Assembly: GCF_000691525.1 (NCBI RefSeq)
Contig: NZ_JMDW01000008.1
Location: 558,001-622,000 of the forward strand
Direction of reading: 5' to 3'
DNA: 64,000 nt
DNA from: Mycolicibacterium neoaurum ATCC 25795
GTDB taxonomy: Bacteria; Actinomycetota; Actinomycetes; Mycobacteriales; Mycobacteriaceae
Shown in pieces: positions 37,710 through 46,269 of the stretch (positions within the stretch are counted from its first letter, which is position 1; each line of letters opens with the position of its first letter). A program made the translations under genes and the position numbers. Below the pieces are notes generated by a model. That model made no database searches. It saw only the letters and a program-made list of their open reading frames with translations, and was not told the DNA's origin.

Positions 37710-40700
37710 GTGCGGGACGCGTTAGCGCAGCTGAAAACACGCGGCGAAAATCTACGGCCTGGACAACGCGGTACAGACCTGACAGATGTCGCTGGGTTCC
37801 CGCCAAAAGTCCAGTATCTTGCGAGGCGTGAGCAGCAACGGCCGGTCGTCGTGAGGCAGCAGATGTTCCCAGGTAGGACCGAAGGCCTAGCCAAAGTTGT
37901 CGCGATCCAGCTTGTGGCTGACAACCTGCACTATCTTCGAGTCCTCAATCTACTGACGGCGCACACACTGCGGCAGTCAGCACTCAGTGACGTCACCTCC
38001 GCCATCGCAGCGTTCGAGTCGATGTCCGGCGACGCGATTGCGGATACTAGCGATACCTACACTGCGTTCCCTATCGTGGAAGTGCCGTTCTATGAGCGCA
38101 CATACACGGTGCTGCAGGGACTTACGGAAGATTCAGGCACTGTCATCCGGCACCTTCTTCCCTCGATCTTTGGCAGGTACCAACACCGATTCCCGGACAC
38201 GTTCGTGCGGAATGTACGGGCAGCCACACGCCTCCTATTAGGGATGAGCGAACGCGCCGCGTTATTCGCCGGCCTCGAACTGTTTGAGAACGTGCCTCCG
38301 GAAAGCGGGCTCGTTCTGCCCGACCAGGAGCATCTAACGGCACTGGCGGAAGCCCTAGTGGTATTCGAATCCGACCTCTTCAGCGGTCTGCCAGGCGCCA
38401 AGGTTGCCTACCTGCAATCGAGTTTCTTTGCAGAACTGGAGACGCTGCCCGAGTGGAATGGCCGCGACGTCGACGAAGATCTCATTAGGAGGCCTTTCGT
38501 TCGCACAGGTGGGGGAAAAGTGCTGATCGCGGCACCGCACGAACTGATGTTGACCCTCCGAGACGCCATCGTCCGTGAAGCGACCGCCCACGAGTGTCAT
38601 CCGTTGTTGCAAACAGCCTTGACTGCCCACGCTAAGAGATTAACGGGGCAGTTGTGCGACACACTGTTTGATGACACGCCAACGGCCAGTTCATCTCTAG
38701 GCCACACCATCTTGACTGGCGCACTTGACATCGACAAAACGCTAGAAATCCGGACCCATGTCCCAAGCCTGCGACCGTCAACGACGAGCGTGTTCGGCGA
38801 CGTCCTGAGCCTGGCACCGCCGCCTGTCGAAGCTGGCCGGGATGAGCGCAAATTGCTGATCGACGTGATATGGCCATTGGGTCGCGACTGTCACATACTC
38901 ACCCCCAATGAACCGCGACGCCTCTGCACAACGTTCGACGATCTCGAAACAATCCTGAAAGCGTCAGGTCATCAACAGTTGAGCCTCTGGTACTTCGCAG
39001 ATGCGCTGGATCGCCTCGGGGACAGTGCCGAGACAATGCTCCACGGTGGGCTCGCCGATCTCTACGCCTACTACCGCGAGGGTAACGAGTCGTTCTACGC
39101 CGGCGACGATGTCCCCCCACCCACTGCACTGATCGTTGACTCAAGCGACGGCGACGTCTTGCGGCAGGAACATGAGAGACGGCACCGCCGGACATTCGTG
39201 AACATCGGAAACGTGGTTCACGAGTCCAATCTATGCCATGGCGAGTCGACCTCAGTCCGGGAGGTTCTCGCCTTGCCCCGCATCATCTTTTCAGCAGACT
39301 TCCCAGACTTCGTCGTCTGGATCGAGCTCGACGTGCCGTCACCAACAGATGCAGTCCGACTCCATTCGATCGCAGAAGCCTTTGCCTACTGGAGTTTTCA
39401 TATCTACCGCGAACAACCAGGTCTGTTCTCAGCTTGGGAGCACGAAGTTCAAATCATGCTTGTCGAGACCGAATGGGACGGCGAAACGGACAGGCGCTGG
39501 ATACGGCAGCGGGCTGCCATTGAGGGGAAAGACCTCACCTTCGAATTCCGGTCACCAACCCACTCCGACAAGGCAGCATCACCAAATGCGGTTGACCGAG
39601 AGCTACTTGCCGAGTTCCTCTCGGTGCTCAGAAGGGAGAATGGATCCGGGCAATCAGATAACCAGCCTGATCGGCTACTAGACATCCTGGCACCGCCCGG
39701 GGAACGCCGGATGATTCATGTCCTCCGGTCTGACGGCGACCCGATCGCCTGGCCAGGCGGCCTACCCTCAGCGCGGACCGTGGCCAAGCCACTCGTCGGC
39801 CACATTCTCGACGAGCTCGGCGCCCATCTCCGCCTGAATTGTAATCGCCCCGTCGGCGATATCCCTGTCGACGAACGGACTCGCGTCCTCAACGACGAGG
39901 TGGTTGTGTTCCTGCGCGACAGGCTGGCGCGGACGCTCGCTGAGTGCAACACCCGTCAACTTCTCCACCACTTAATCCGCGCGAACGAAGCACTTTTGTA
40001 TCAACAACACACAGAACGCATCCAATACCCAGCACGGCTCGCTTGCTTCGGGCACGAGGCCCATGAAGTCCGCGAACTTGCACAGCGAATCAGTGAAATG
40101 ACTACCGCGGCAGTATCATCGAGGTTTCTTATCGAATACTGCGCAACTCTTCAACCGACTGCAGGCAAGACTGCGACGAACGAGCATTACGACACAGTTC
40201 TTGCCATTGCGTCGGAGATAGTGCACAAAGGGTTCCTATCAGACGCTATCCATGCGGGCTTGTCCAACGCCGACCTGATGATCTTGGCTTCAGGGAGACT
40301 CGGTATCAGTCGCGACACCGACCGATGGGTGGCCGCCCTTCAAGGTTTACTTAGTGCCAACGCCCAATCGGCGCTGGATGACGCGACGAGGTCGGATAAC
40401 CACGACACAAGCGACGACGACACCACGTCGGACTTGCCGACAGCGGATGGCCTCGCGACAATCGAGTGGGGCTTCTCGTTCTCCGAGATCACGCTATTTT
40501 CTCGTGAGTTGGTCACCATGTCTCTTGAGTCTGATCAACAAGACGTGGGAACCCTGATGGTAAGTGATGTGCACCAACGTCTATCGTCGACGCACACATG
40601 GTCTGACGAGAAAATATCGGCATTGCTTACTGAACTCACACTCACACGTGAAACCGACTTCTGGTCCCTGGGGCCCGAAGTATTTCCCTGGCGGTACAAC

Positions 40701-41336
40701 AGAACCCACTCCTACTTGCGACGACCGCTCATCGTCTACACCGAAAACGGCAAGGACTTCGTAACTTTCGGCTACAGGAACCTACTCCGAACATCCTTCG
40801 AGATGCACGGACAGTACCTATCGGGTCGCCTGAAGGCACAGAGCTCAGAGATGAAGGCCGCCCTGAGCGTGGCCAAAGACCGCAAAGGAAACCGTTTTGA
40901 GGAGCGAGTCGTAGCAAACCTGCGCGTGTGGTGTTCAAACGTGCGTCGCAGAGTCCGGCGCTTCGGCCGGCACGATCTGCGAAAGATTAACGGCCGAAAC
41001 CTCGGCGATATTGATGTCGTTGCCTTCGAAGCGGACACGGCAACGCTGTTCTTGATCGAAGCGAAGGCCCTCTTGGTGGCCCGCACCCCACGTGAGATGG
41101 CGAACGAGTTCGCAGCGCTCATCGAGGGACCCACCTCTGCTGCAGAACGCCTCCGCCTGCGTTCCGAATGGGTGACTGAAAATCTCGAAGACGTGCTGAC
41201 AGAGTTGAGGATCCGAGCAGCAGCAGTGACTGTTCAGCCCTTGATCGTCATCGACACCGACCTCCTGTCCAAGAGGCTTGACTGCCCGTACCCAGTAGTC
41301 ACCGCAGCGAGCCTGCAGGAGCCCTTCCGTGCCTAG
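37710..41336 (+). CDS. Very large orphan protein with C-terminal PD-(D/E)XK nuclease motif
   Basis: A 1208-residue protein. The first 1000 residues match nothing I know; they look globular, with no signal or membrane segment, and include an acidic low-complexity stretch (DDATRSDNHDTSDDDTTSD). The C-terminus carries a PD-(D/E)XK-type core: E1064/E1065 in GNRFEERVVANL, D1102 in GDIDVVAFEAD and E1117-x-K1119 in LFLIEAKALL, preceded by a basic segment (RRRVRRFGRHDLRK). A restriction-like or anti-phage effector is a reasonable inference from the motif and the neighbouring KAP and Mrr genes. GTG 37710 is the first in-frame start but has no obvious ribosome site, so the N-terminus is uncertain. The frame is uninterrupted over 3.6 kb. 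Confidence 0.74.
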   Translation: MRDALAQLKTRGENLRPGQRGTDLTDVAGFPPKVQYLARREQQRPVVVRQQMFPGRTEGLAKVVAIQLVADNLHYLRVLNLLTAHTLRQSALSDVTSAIAAFESMSGDAIADTSDTYTAFPIVEVPFYERTYTVLQGLTEDSGTVIRHLLPSIFGRYQHRFPDTFVRNVRAATRLLLGMSERAALFAGLELFENVPPESGLVLPDQEHLTALAEALVVFESDLFSGLPGAKVAYLQSSFFAELETLPEWNGRDVDEDLIRRPFVRTGGGKVLIAAPHELMLTLRDAIVREATAHECHPLLQTALTAHAKRLTGQLCDTLFDDTPTASSSLGHTILTGALDIDKTLEIRTHVPSLRPSTTSVFGDVLSLAPPPVEAGRDERKLLIDVIWPLGRDCHILTPNEPRRLCTTFDDLETILKASGHQQLSLWYFADALDRLGDSAETMLHGGLADLYAYYREGNESFYAGDDVPPPTALIVDSSDGDVLRQEHERRHRRTFVNIGNVVHESNLCHGESTSVREVLALPRIIFSADFPDFVVWIELDVPSPTDAVRLHSIAEAFAYWSFHIYREQPGLFSAWEHEVQIMLVETEWDGETDRRWIRQRAAIEGKDLTFEFRSPTHSDKAASPNAVDRELLAEFLSVLRRENGSGQSDNQPDRLLDILAPPGERRMIHVLRSDGDPIAWPGGLPSARTVAKPLVGHILDELGAHLRLNCNRPVGDIPVDERTRVLNDEVVVFLRDRLARTLAECNTRQLLHHLIRANEALLYQQHTERIQYPARLACFGHEAHEVRELAQRISEMTTAAVSSRFLIEYCATLQPTAGKTATNEHYDTVLAIASEIVHKGFLSDAIHAGLSNADLMILASGRLGISRDTDRWVAALQGLLSANAQSALDDATRSDNHDTSDDDTTSDLPTADGLATIEWGFSFSEITLFSRELVTMSLESDQQDVGTLMVSDVHQRLSSTHTWSDEKISALLTELTLTRETDFWSLGPEVFPWRYNRTHSYLRRPLIVYTENGKDFVTFGYRNLLRTSFEMHGQYLSGRLKAQSSEMKAALSVAKDRKGNRFEERVVANLRVWCSNVRRRVRRFGRHDLRKINGRNLGDIDVVAFEADTATLFLIEAKALLVARTPREMANEFAALIEGPTSAAERLRLRSEWVTENLEDVLTELRIRAAAVTVQPLIVIDTDLLSKRLDCPYPVVTAASLQEPFRA

Positions 41337-41399
41337 AAACCCCAAGCGACCAAATGAAACGCCGACGGCCCAGACTCTGACCTGCGGACGGTCGAACAG

Positions 41400-42167
41400 G
41401 TGACACCAACCGCTGCAGGATGGGGAAACTTCGCAGCAGTCATCGAAGAGCTAGCTGACCGTATCTCGGATCCCGACGACTTCAGAGTCCTGCCGGGGTC
41501 TGCAATGGCAGGAGATGACCGCGCCGCCTATCCCTTCCCTGTAAGTGAAGCGGTCCGGCACATCATCAATGCCACAGTTGACCAACTCCATGGTCTAAAG
41601 GTTGCTGTCCACGATGCTCCGCAACAGCACCTCGCGGTCGGTTCCACACTGGCGCGAGCTGCTCTAGAGAACGCGGCGTCTGGGCTTTGGATTATCGGGC
41701 CAGATAGGCGGGACCGCCGTATAGAGCGTGTATTGCGCTGGCATGCAAGAAACTACCGTGATTTTGAGCTGTTTCTGAACAGCGCTGAACGTGATACCAG
41801 CGCCGAACTCGAGCGTAATGGTGCTGCTCTGCAACAAATCCGGTCCGTGGCGATGGCAAGAGGTATCAACCCCGACGTCGCGGCGAGCGGATTCAAAGTG
41901 ACAACCCCACTCACCGGGTGCTCCGAGTTCACCGCAACGCCCGTCTACCGAGATTGGCAACTCGCTTCAGGCTTTGCCCATGGGCGCCCGTGGGCGTATC
42001 ACGGCTTCTTAGAGCGGGAAACCCTTCAGACCTACAGCAGTCCGACCTACAAGCTGAGACCGCGTGAGGGCTTGACCAGCTATCTAGCGATGCGGTCGGC
42101 GGGTCTGCTCGTTGAGTTACTTCGTGTACGGGAGGACCGGTCGCGGGGAATCGATCCGCTGCAGTGA
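41400..42167 (+). CDS. Hypothetical protein, 255 residues
   Basis: Not recognised. The protein is mostly helical, with a long helix around STLARAALENAASGLWIIGPDRRDRRIERVLRWHARNYRDFELFL and a C-terminal helix (YLAMRSAGLLVELLRVRED). The RARx4ENA-like helix and the arginine/histidine pair are loosely reminiscent of HEPN-type proteins, but the RxxxxH motif is not convincing, so I do not assign it. It starts at GTG 41400, 63 bp after the 1208-residue gene, on the same strand, and is followed by 418 bp without a clear gene. It could belong functionally to the upstream nuclease-like gene. Confidence 0.62.
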   Translation: MTPTAAGWGNFAAVIEELADRISDPDDFRVLPGSAMAGDDRAAYPFPVSEAVRHIINATVDQLHGLKVAVHDAPQQHLAVGSTLARAALENAASGLWIIGPDRRDRRIERVLRWHARNYRDFELFLNSAERDTSAELERNGAALQQIRSVAMARGINPDVAASGFKVTTPLTGCSEFTATPVYRDWQLASGFAHGRPWAYHGFLERETLQTYSSPTYKLRPREGLTSYLAMRSAGLLVELLRVREDRSRGIDPLQ

Positions 42168-42585
42168 GCCGTTGGCGGCGGCAGGGCCGGGTCAAAAGTA
42201 GCCGTGTACGTCGGGTTATCTCGCGTCGGCGCGGGGTAGGCGTACCCACCAGCAAGGTCGACAGGACGGTTCTCGGCGTGCCAGCGGCAGGGGCGTCCGG
42301 GTTCTGGCGATCATTGACAAGCGCCCAATCGGTGGTCTGCACTCGGGGTGGCTATCGTCCCCCGAAGTCCGTCAGCGACCCACGGGAGTAGCGGCAAAGG
42401 TCAGGCGAGGTAGCGGGGCTCTCGTAGCACATGCGAGCAGTTCCGCGGTGACTCAGGCTGTCGATGGCGGGCGCGGCGTGGCGAACTGCATCGTAGACCG
42501 CCTCAGCAACCGGATCCTGAGCACGAAACCACCCACGGCCCGGTATGGACTGCATCTCCCCGATCCTGTCCTTGACCATAGCGCA
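42168..42585. other. Intergenic stretch before the TIGR04255-XRE operon
   Basis: About 420 bp with no gene I can support. A minus-strand frame of 84 codons (42606 to 42352) starts at a GTG inside the operator palindrome and has no ribosome site or recognisable product. The 3' part holds the operon promoter. Confidence 0.5.
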
Positions 42586-42591
42586 TACAAT
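42586..42591 (+). promoter_or_regulatory. -10 element of the TIGR04255-XRE operon
   Basis: TACAAT is a near-consensus -10. Transcription would start near 42598, directly before the palindrome at 42602. No convincing -35 is seen. Confidence 0.5.
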
Positions 42592-42601
42592 TGTCGGCAG
42601 G

Positions 42602-42616
42602 TGCACCTAAGGTGCA
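42602..42616. promoter_or_regulatory. 15-bp perfect palindrome at the operon start, candidate autoregulatory operator
   Basis: TGCACCT-a-AGGTGCA has 7-bp perfect arms around one base. It covers the predicted transcription start and ends 19 bp before ATG 42636. The second gene of the operon encodes an HTH protein, so toxin-antitoxin-like autorepression is a natural hypothesis. Confidence 0.55.
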
Positions 42617-42635
42617 TCTCTATGGACGGGACAGT

Positions 42636-43472
42636 ATGACTATCGATCCACACACTCTTCGCCCAGCTGAGGACGTTCCATTGGGAGGCCTGCCCTCCGC
42701 AGATCCAGCCCTGCTCGGAAACGCTCCGCTCGAAGTAGCAGTGATCGAGGTCCGCTACACGGCCCGCGTCGGCGAAATCACGCCGGAGGTCGCCTTGGCG
42801 TTTCGGGACGACCTCGTCGAGAACACCGGAGTGGACTTCCCAAGCATTCAACCCACCGTTCAGCAGCAGATGAGGATCGACTTCGGGGCGAATGGCGTAT
42901 CTCAGGTAGCAGCGGAATCGAGCGGGTGGCAAATCGTCTCCGCCGACGGCGCCCACGTCACGCTCATGCCCGACATCCTGATCATGCAGATCAACCGCTA
43001 CGAGCGGTGGCGCACCAGCATGAAGGCTCCGTTGACCGTTCTGGTCGAATCCCTCGGTCGGCTAGTCAAGCCATCGTTGGTGCATCGCATCGGTCTGCGA
43101 TACGTCGACCGCTTCCACGACAGTGGGTTCAAGTCCGTTGAAGCATGGCGTGGCCGGATCGACGACACTCTTTTGGGCCCCGTGCTCAACCCGGTCTTCG
43201 GCAGCAGCGTCCGAGGCGCTCAGCAGCAAGTCGAGATCCGGCTCGACGATCATCACGGCGCGCTACTTCGGCATGGTCCAGTACGCGATGAGTCGGGAAA
43301 GTGCGTGCAATATTTGCTGGATACGGACGTGTTCCGCCACTCCTCATTCACGTTCGACGTTCGCGAGGTCATCATCTCAGCGGAGCGCCTGAACCGCACT
43401 GCGTTGTCGCTTTTCCAGGCGTCAGTCACCGATACCTATCTGAAAGAGCTTCGGGAAGGGGGTGAGGAATGA
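42636..43472 (+). CDS. TIGR04255-like protein
   Basis: A 278-residue protein resembling the sporadically distributed TIGR04255 family: a start region with a NAPLEVAVIEVRYTA strand, then QIVSADGAHVTLMPDILIMQINRYERW and the family-like VHRIGLRYVDRF. The biochemical role of this family is unknown; it tends to occur on mobile or accessory DNA. The ATG is preceded by a GGACGGGA site; an earlier TTG at 42591 would precede the predicted transcription start and is rejected. The last four bases overlap the next gene (ATGA). It is the first of three coupled genes. Confidence 0.76.
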   Translation: MTIDPHTLRPAEDVPLGGLPSADPALLGNAPLEVAVIEVRYTARVGEITPEVALAFRDDLVENTGVDFPSIQPTVQQQMRIDFGANGVSQVAAESSGWQIVSADGAHVTLMPDILIMQINRYERWRTSMKAPLTVLVESLGRLVKPSLVHRIGLRYVDRFHDSGFKSVEAWRGRIDDTLLGPVLNPVFGSSVRGAQQQVEIRLDDHHGALLRHGPVRDESGKCVQYLLDTDVFRHSSFTFDVREVIISAERLNRTALSLFQASVTDTYLKELREGGEE

Positions 43473-44221
43473 CGATCATGGAGCAGCAGCCGACCGGCTC
43501 CCGAGTGCTCCGGTCACCGTCTCAAGTCCGGGCACATAAGGACCTGTACCCAGCGCCATGTATGGATGACTTCTGGTCCAGCACATTTGTGGAGGTTAGT
43601 TCATCATCGCGGTTGCGGGACCTCGTCGCGCACTTCTCCGGGGCCCTCGATCCTTGCGGATGGGATCAGGTTCATGTCGCAGTCTATAAAAGCCTCGATG
43701 GTCACACGAACCTCCCAGACTCAGCGCTGTGGTTGACGGCCCCTTATACGTTTATCGACACGGTGCTGCCCGCCGAGCAGCGGGTCGATGAGACAGCTGA
43801 CGTTCTCGATGCCTTCGAGCGAGTCCGAGCCGAGCTCGGCCTGACCCAGAAGGAGATGTTCGAGGCTACTGGTATCAACAAGCGGACATTCCACTCATGG
43901 GCGGAAAAGCCCGCCGGAAGCCGGCCCCGCGTCGCCAGCTTGGGCCGACTGTGGGAATTGGTGGACGCGGCTGACGACCTCCGCGGCACGTTGGACCAAC
44001 CGCTGAAGAGGTGGCTGCGTGGCGACAAGAAGCGAACCGCTGCACTCGTCGACGGCCGTTTCGATGACCTTGTAGATCTGGCGGTGGACCGGACGCCATT
44101 CCCGCGGCGCGAGATCGGCACTTCGGTGCATGAGGGGATCGCCGATGACGTTGAGACACCGATCATCCGGACCGGTGTCCCGGTTGCAACCGAGTACGTC
44201 GAGGACGGGTTTGCCCGGTGA
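43469..44221 (+). CDS. XRE-like HTH protein with MbcA/ParS-type C-terminal region
   Basis: A 250-residue protein. A 100-residue N-terminal region of unknown fold leads into a helix-turn-helix (residues about 112-150: FERVRAELGLTQKEMFEATGINKRTFHSWAEK). The following segment (LGRLWELVDAADDLRGTLDQPLKRWLRGD) looks like the Xre/MbcA/ParS toxin-binding domain of type II antitoxins. It is therefore a candidate antitoxin and autorepressor of this operon. Both ends overlap neighbours (ATGA and GTGA), so stoichiometry is fixed by coupling. The adjacent genes are not RES or other known partner toxins, which is the interesting point. Confidence 0.76.
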   Translation: MTIMEQQPTGSRVLRSPSQVRAHKDLYPAPCMDDFWSSTFVEVSSSSRLRDLVAHFSGALDPCGWDQVHVAVYKSLDGHTNLPDSALWLTAPYTFIDTVLPAEQRVDETADVLDAFERVRAELGLTQKEMFEATGINKRTFHSWAEKPAGSRPRVASLGRLWELVDAADDLRGTLDQPLKRWLRGDKKRTAALVDGRFDDLVDLAVDRTPFPRREIGTSVHEGIADDVETPIIRTGVPVATEYVEDGFAR

Positions 44222-45099
44222 GTATTGATAGGCTCCTGCCGGAATCGTGGCCTTCGGAAACGCTCACCGCGCTGGAGCGGTGGCGCCAGGGGCACCTTCT
44301 TCCAATCGACCGTGGCGCTTGGATCGTTCCTGCGTGGGTAGATGACTCCGTGACGGGAGAACCCTCCGCTCACGGGGCGACGGGGGAGGTGCGTGCGCGC
44401 TCGGCGGCGTTAAGCGACACGGGCTTTGCAGCGGTTGTATCCCAGACTTGCGACATTGCCGGAGGCCCTGGAAGGCGCCATCCGCTTGTGCAGACCTGCC
44501 CAGTCCGCGACATCTCCGTATTTCCGCCGGACAAAATTGAGCAGATCAAGAATCTTGAAATCACCGACTACGTATGGCTTAGCGAGCCTCCAGTTGCCGG
44601 GGCAGCATGGGCAGTGGACCTGCGTGCGACCGTCCCGGTCAGCAAGGGGCTGCTCGCAGTGCAGGAACCGATTATTGGTTTCGCTTCAATCGAGCACGAG
44701 CTCATCCTTGGGCAGCGTCTTGCTAGCAAACTTGCCCGGCCTGCAGTGCATGACGCGTTGGCGGGCCCAGTGTTTGAGGCTCTACGAAAGTTGATTTCGA
44801 AGGCAAAGAAGTCGCACGACTGGTGCGATGAAGTAGAACAGCTCCGGTTAGAGGTCGTTGAGGGCAGCACACTATACCCAAAGCGTGTAAGACTCCTCGT
44901 GCTTACAGACCACCCCTTCCAGCCATTTGAAAAGAAGCCGCTTCGCGACGAATGGAAATCTCATCGCAAGCTGCTGAATACAGCCGGGATCAATTGGGAG
45001 CCAATCCATTTCCTCACCGTCGATAAGTGCCCCGTACGGCTATACCGAGCCTCGGTGCCCATCGAGGCACCGACGCTGGAGCGGGGCAGGTTCTCGTAG
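44218..45099 (+). CDS. SQTCD-motif protein, third gene of the TIGR04255-XRE operon
   Basis: A 293-residue soluble protein that I cannot assign to a named family. A sharp motif AAVVSQTCDIAGG (residues 71-83) sits after a strand and could hold a catalytic or metal-binding Cys/Asp pair. Downstream are WLSEPPVAGAAWAVDLRATVPV, an EHELILGQRLASKLARPAVHDALAGPVFEALR helix and a C-terminal beta-rich region. GTG 44218 overlaps the HTH gene stop. Being last and coupled to an antitoxin-like gene, it is the best candidate for the effector, but this is inference. A weak hairpin (GACGAC-ttccct-GTCGTC, 45199-45216) lies 100 bp downstream. Confidence 0.7.
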   Translation: MSIDRLLPESWPSETLTALERWRQGHLLPIDRGAWIVPAWVDDSVTGEPSAHGATGEVRARSAALSDTGFAAVVSQTCDIAGGPGRRHPLVQTCPVRDISVFPPDKIEQIKNLEITDYVWLSEPPVAGAAWAVDLRATVPVSKGLLAVQEPIIGFASIEHELILGQRLASKLARPAVHDALAGPVFEALRKLISKAKKSHDWCDEVEQLRLEVVEGSTLYPKRVRLLVLTDHPFQPFEKKPLRDEWKSHRKLLNTAGINWEPIHFLTVDKCPVRLYRASVPIEAPTLERGRFS

Positions 45100-45435
45100 G
45101 TGAAGACTTGTCTCCAACGGTCGCCTCGGTTGGTCAGATCCGATGGAAACCCCGAGTACGAGCACTTCTGGGAAACGTCAATATCACGCAGATATAGGGA
45201 CGACTTCCCTGTCGTCTGAAGGGCCTATTAGCAACTGTCGTTACTCGCGCCAACGCGTCGGGGTCGGGTCAGTGGATGTCACGTGACGATGCTGGGTGAG
45301 GGGCCTACCGCAGAGATCCGGATGTAGCAGCCAGCGATGTCAGCTGTGGTCGAGGAAATGACACAAATCTGAGACAGTTTGCAGTGACACGATGTGAGAC
45401 AAATCTGAGTCGCCGCAGGTCACTCACTAGGCCAT
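45100..45435. other. Gene-free stretch at the right edge of the accessory region
   Basis: No coding sequence is supported. It holds a weak hairpin at 45199-45216 and the direct repeats described separately. Confidence 0.45.
45363..45409. repeat. Direct repeat ACAAATCTGAG, possible insertion-sequence end remnant
   Basis: ACAAATCTGAG occurs at 45363-45373 and again at 45399-45409, each preceded by GA and within GACAC/GAGAC-rich surroundings. Tandem subterminal repeats of this kind are common at transposon ends. No transposase is adjacent, so at most a solo end or remnant is present. Confidence 0.35.
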
Positions 45436-45542
45436 ATGACAGTGGATCTGAGAATCTACATCAACAGTGGGGTGGAGATCGACTCCGTGTTCAGTCAGCA
45501 GCTCGTTCGAAGGATTGAGGCTGACAAGGTCTCAGCCGCTCC

Positions 45543-46163
45543 TTAAGGCCAAACCGTCCGTGCGAGCCAGATGGTGCGCCGCCCGCACGTGGGGTCTTCG
45601 ACAGCGTGGGCGATGGGCGTGAAGCCGTTGTCGGCGAGCAGAGTGCGGTACTCGGCCGGGTCGAGGCTGGCGTGGTAAAGCGGTTCGCCTCGGTAATTGC
45701 CGATCTGCACGCCAGCTGATGGACCGGTGTTGAACATGAGCGCTGGACCAGGCGCTGCGTGTTGTGCAAAAATCGCGAACATGTGCCGTTGATGATGTGG
45801 CGAGAGATGAAACAGGCTGTCCCATGCGATGATTCCACCGTATCGGCCGTTGAGGTCCAGCGATCGCATATCGGCGATATCCCATCGATGGTCCGGGAAA
45901 CGCTTCCTGGTCATCGTGATCATCTCGCTGGATGAGTCGACCCCGTGAAGCAGGCATCCCTGGTCGATCAGGTACTGGCTTATCGGCACTGCTGTCCCGC
46001 AGCCCACGTCGAGGACGGTGCGACGCTGAGCCGGTAGGCACGCCACGAATCGGTCCAGCCACGTGCGTTCGACCAGCCGGTCACCCCGGTCGCGCGCCCA
46101 CGCCTCCGCGTGACTTTCGTACAGCTCGATCACCTGATCAGCGTCGGGATGCTCGTCTACCAC
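45543..46163 (-). CDS. Class I SAM-dependent methyltransferase
   Basis: A 206-residue methyltransferase. Motif I is TVLDVGCGTAVPISQYL, the acidic residue of strand 2 is in LHGVDSSSEMI, and the motif resembling IIAWDSLFHLS occupies the post-motif position of small-molecule methyltransferases. The substrate is unknown. The start is taken at GTG 46163 (VVDEHPDADQVIELYESHA), where the family-like region begins; the frame stays open for 156 codons upstream but that part reads as the shadow of another strand. No ribosome site is seen; a CATACT lies 5 nt upstream. The gene converges with the accessory region. Confidence 0.78.
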   Translation of the reverse strand: MVDEHPDADQVIELYESHAEAWARDRGDRLVERTWLDRFVACLPAQRRTVLDVGCGTAVPISQYLIDQGCLLHGVDSSSEMITMTRKRFPDHRWDIADMRSLDLNGRYGGIIAWDSLFHLSPHHQRHMFAIFAQHAAPGPALMFNTGPSAGVQIGNYRGEPLYHASLDPAEYRTLLADNGFTPIAHAVEDPTCGRRTIWLARTVWP

Positions 46164-46269
46164 ACTGACCAGTATGGCCGGCTCGCGCCCATGCTCCGGC
46201 TGATCGGCTGGCGAAAAACCGCCAGATGGCGGATCGCGGGATCGGCACCCACGAGGCGACGATCGGCTG

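Noticed and set aside
41640..41790. HEPN-type RNase motif in the 255-residue orphan
   Set aside because: The helix content fits but no convincing R-x4-6-H motif is present, so the assignment is not made.
42352..42606. 84-codon minus-strand frame divergent from the TIGR04255 operon
   Set aside because: It starts at a GTG inside the operator palindrome, has no ribosome site and resembles nothing known.
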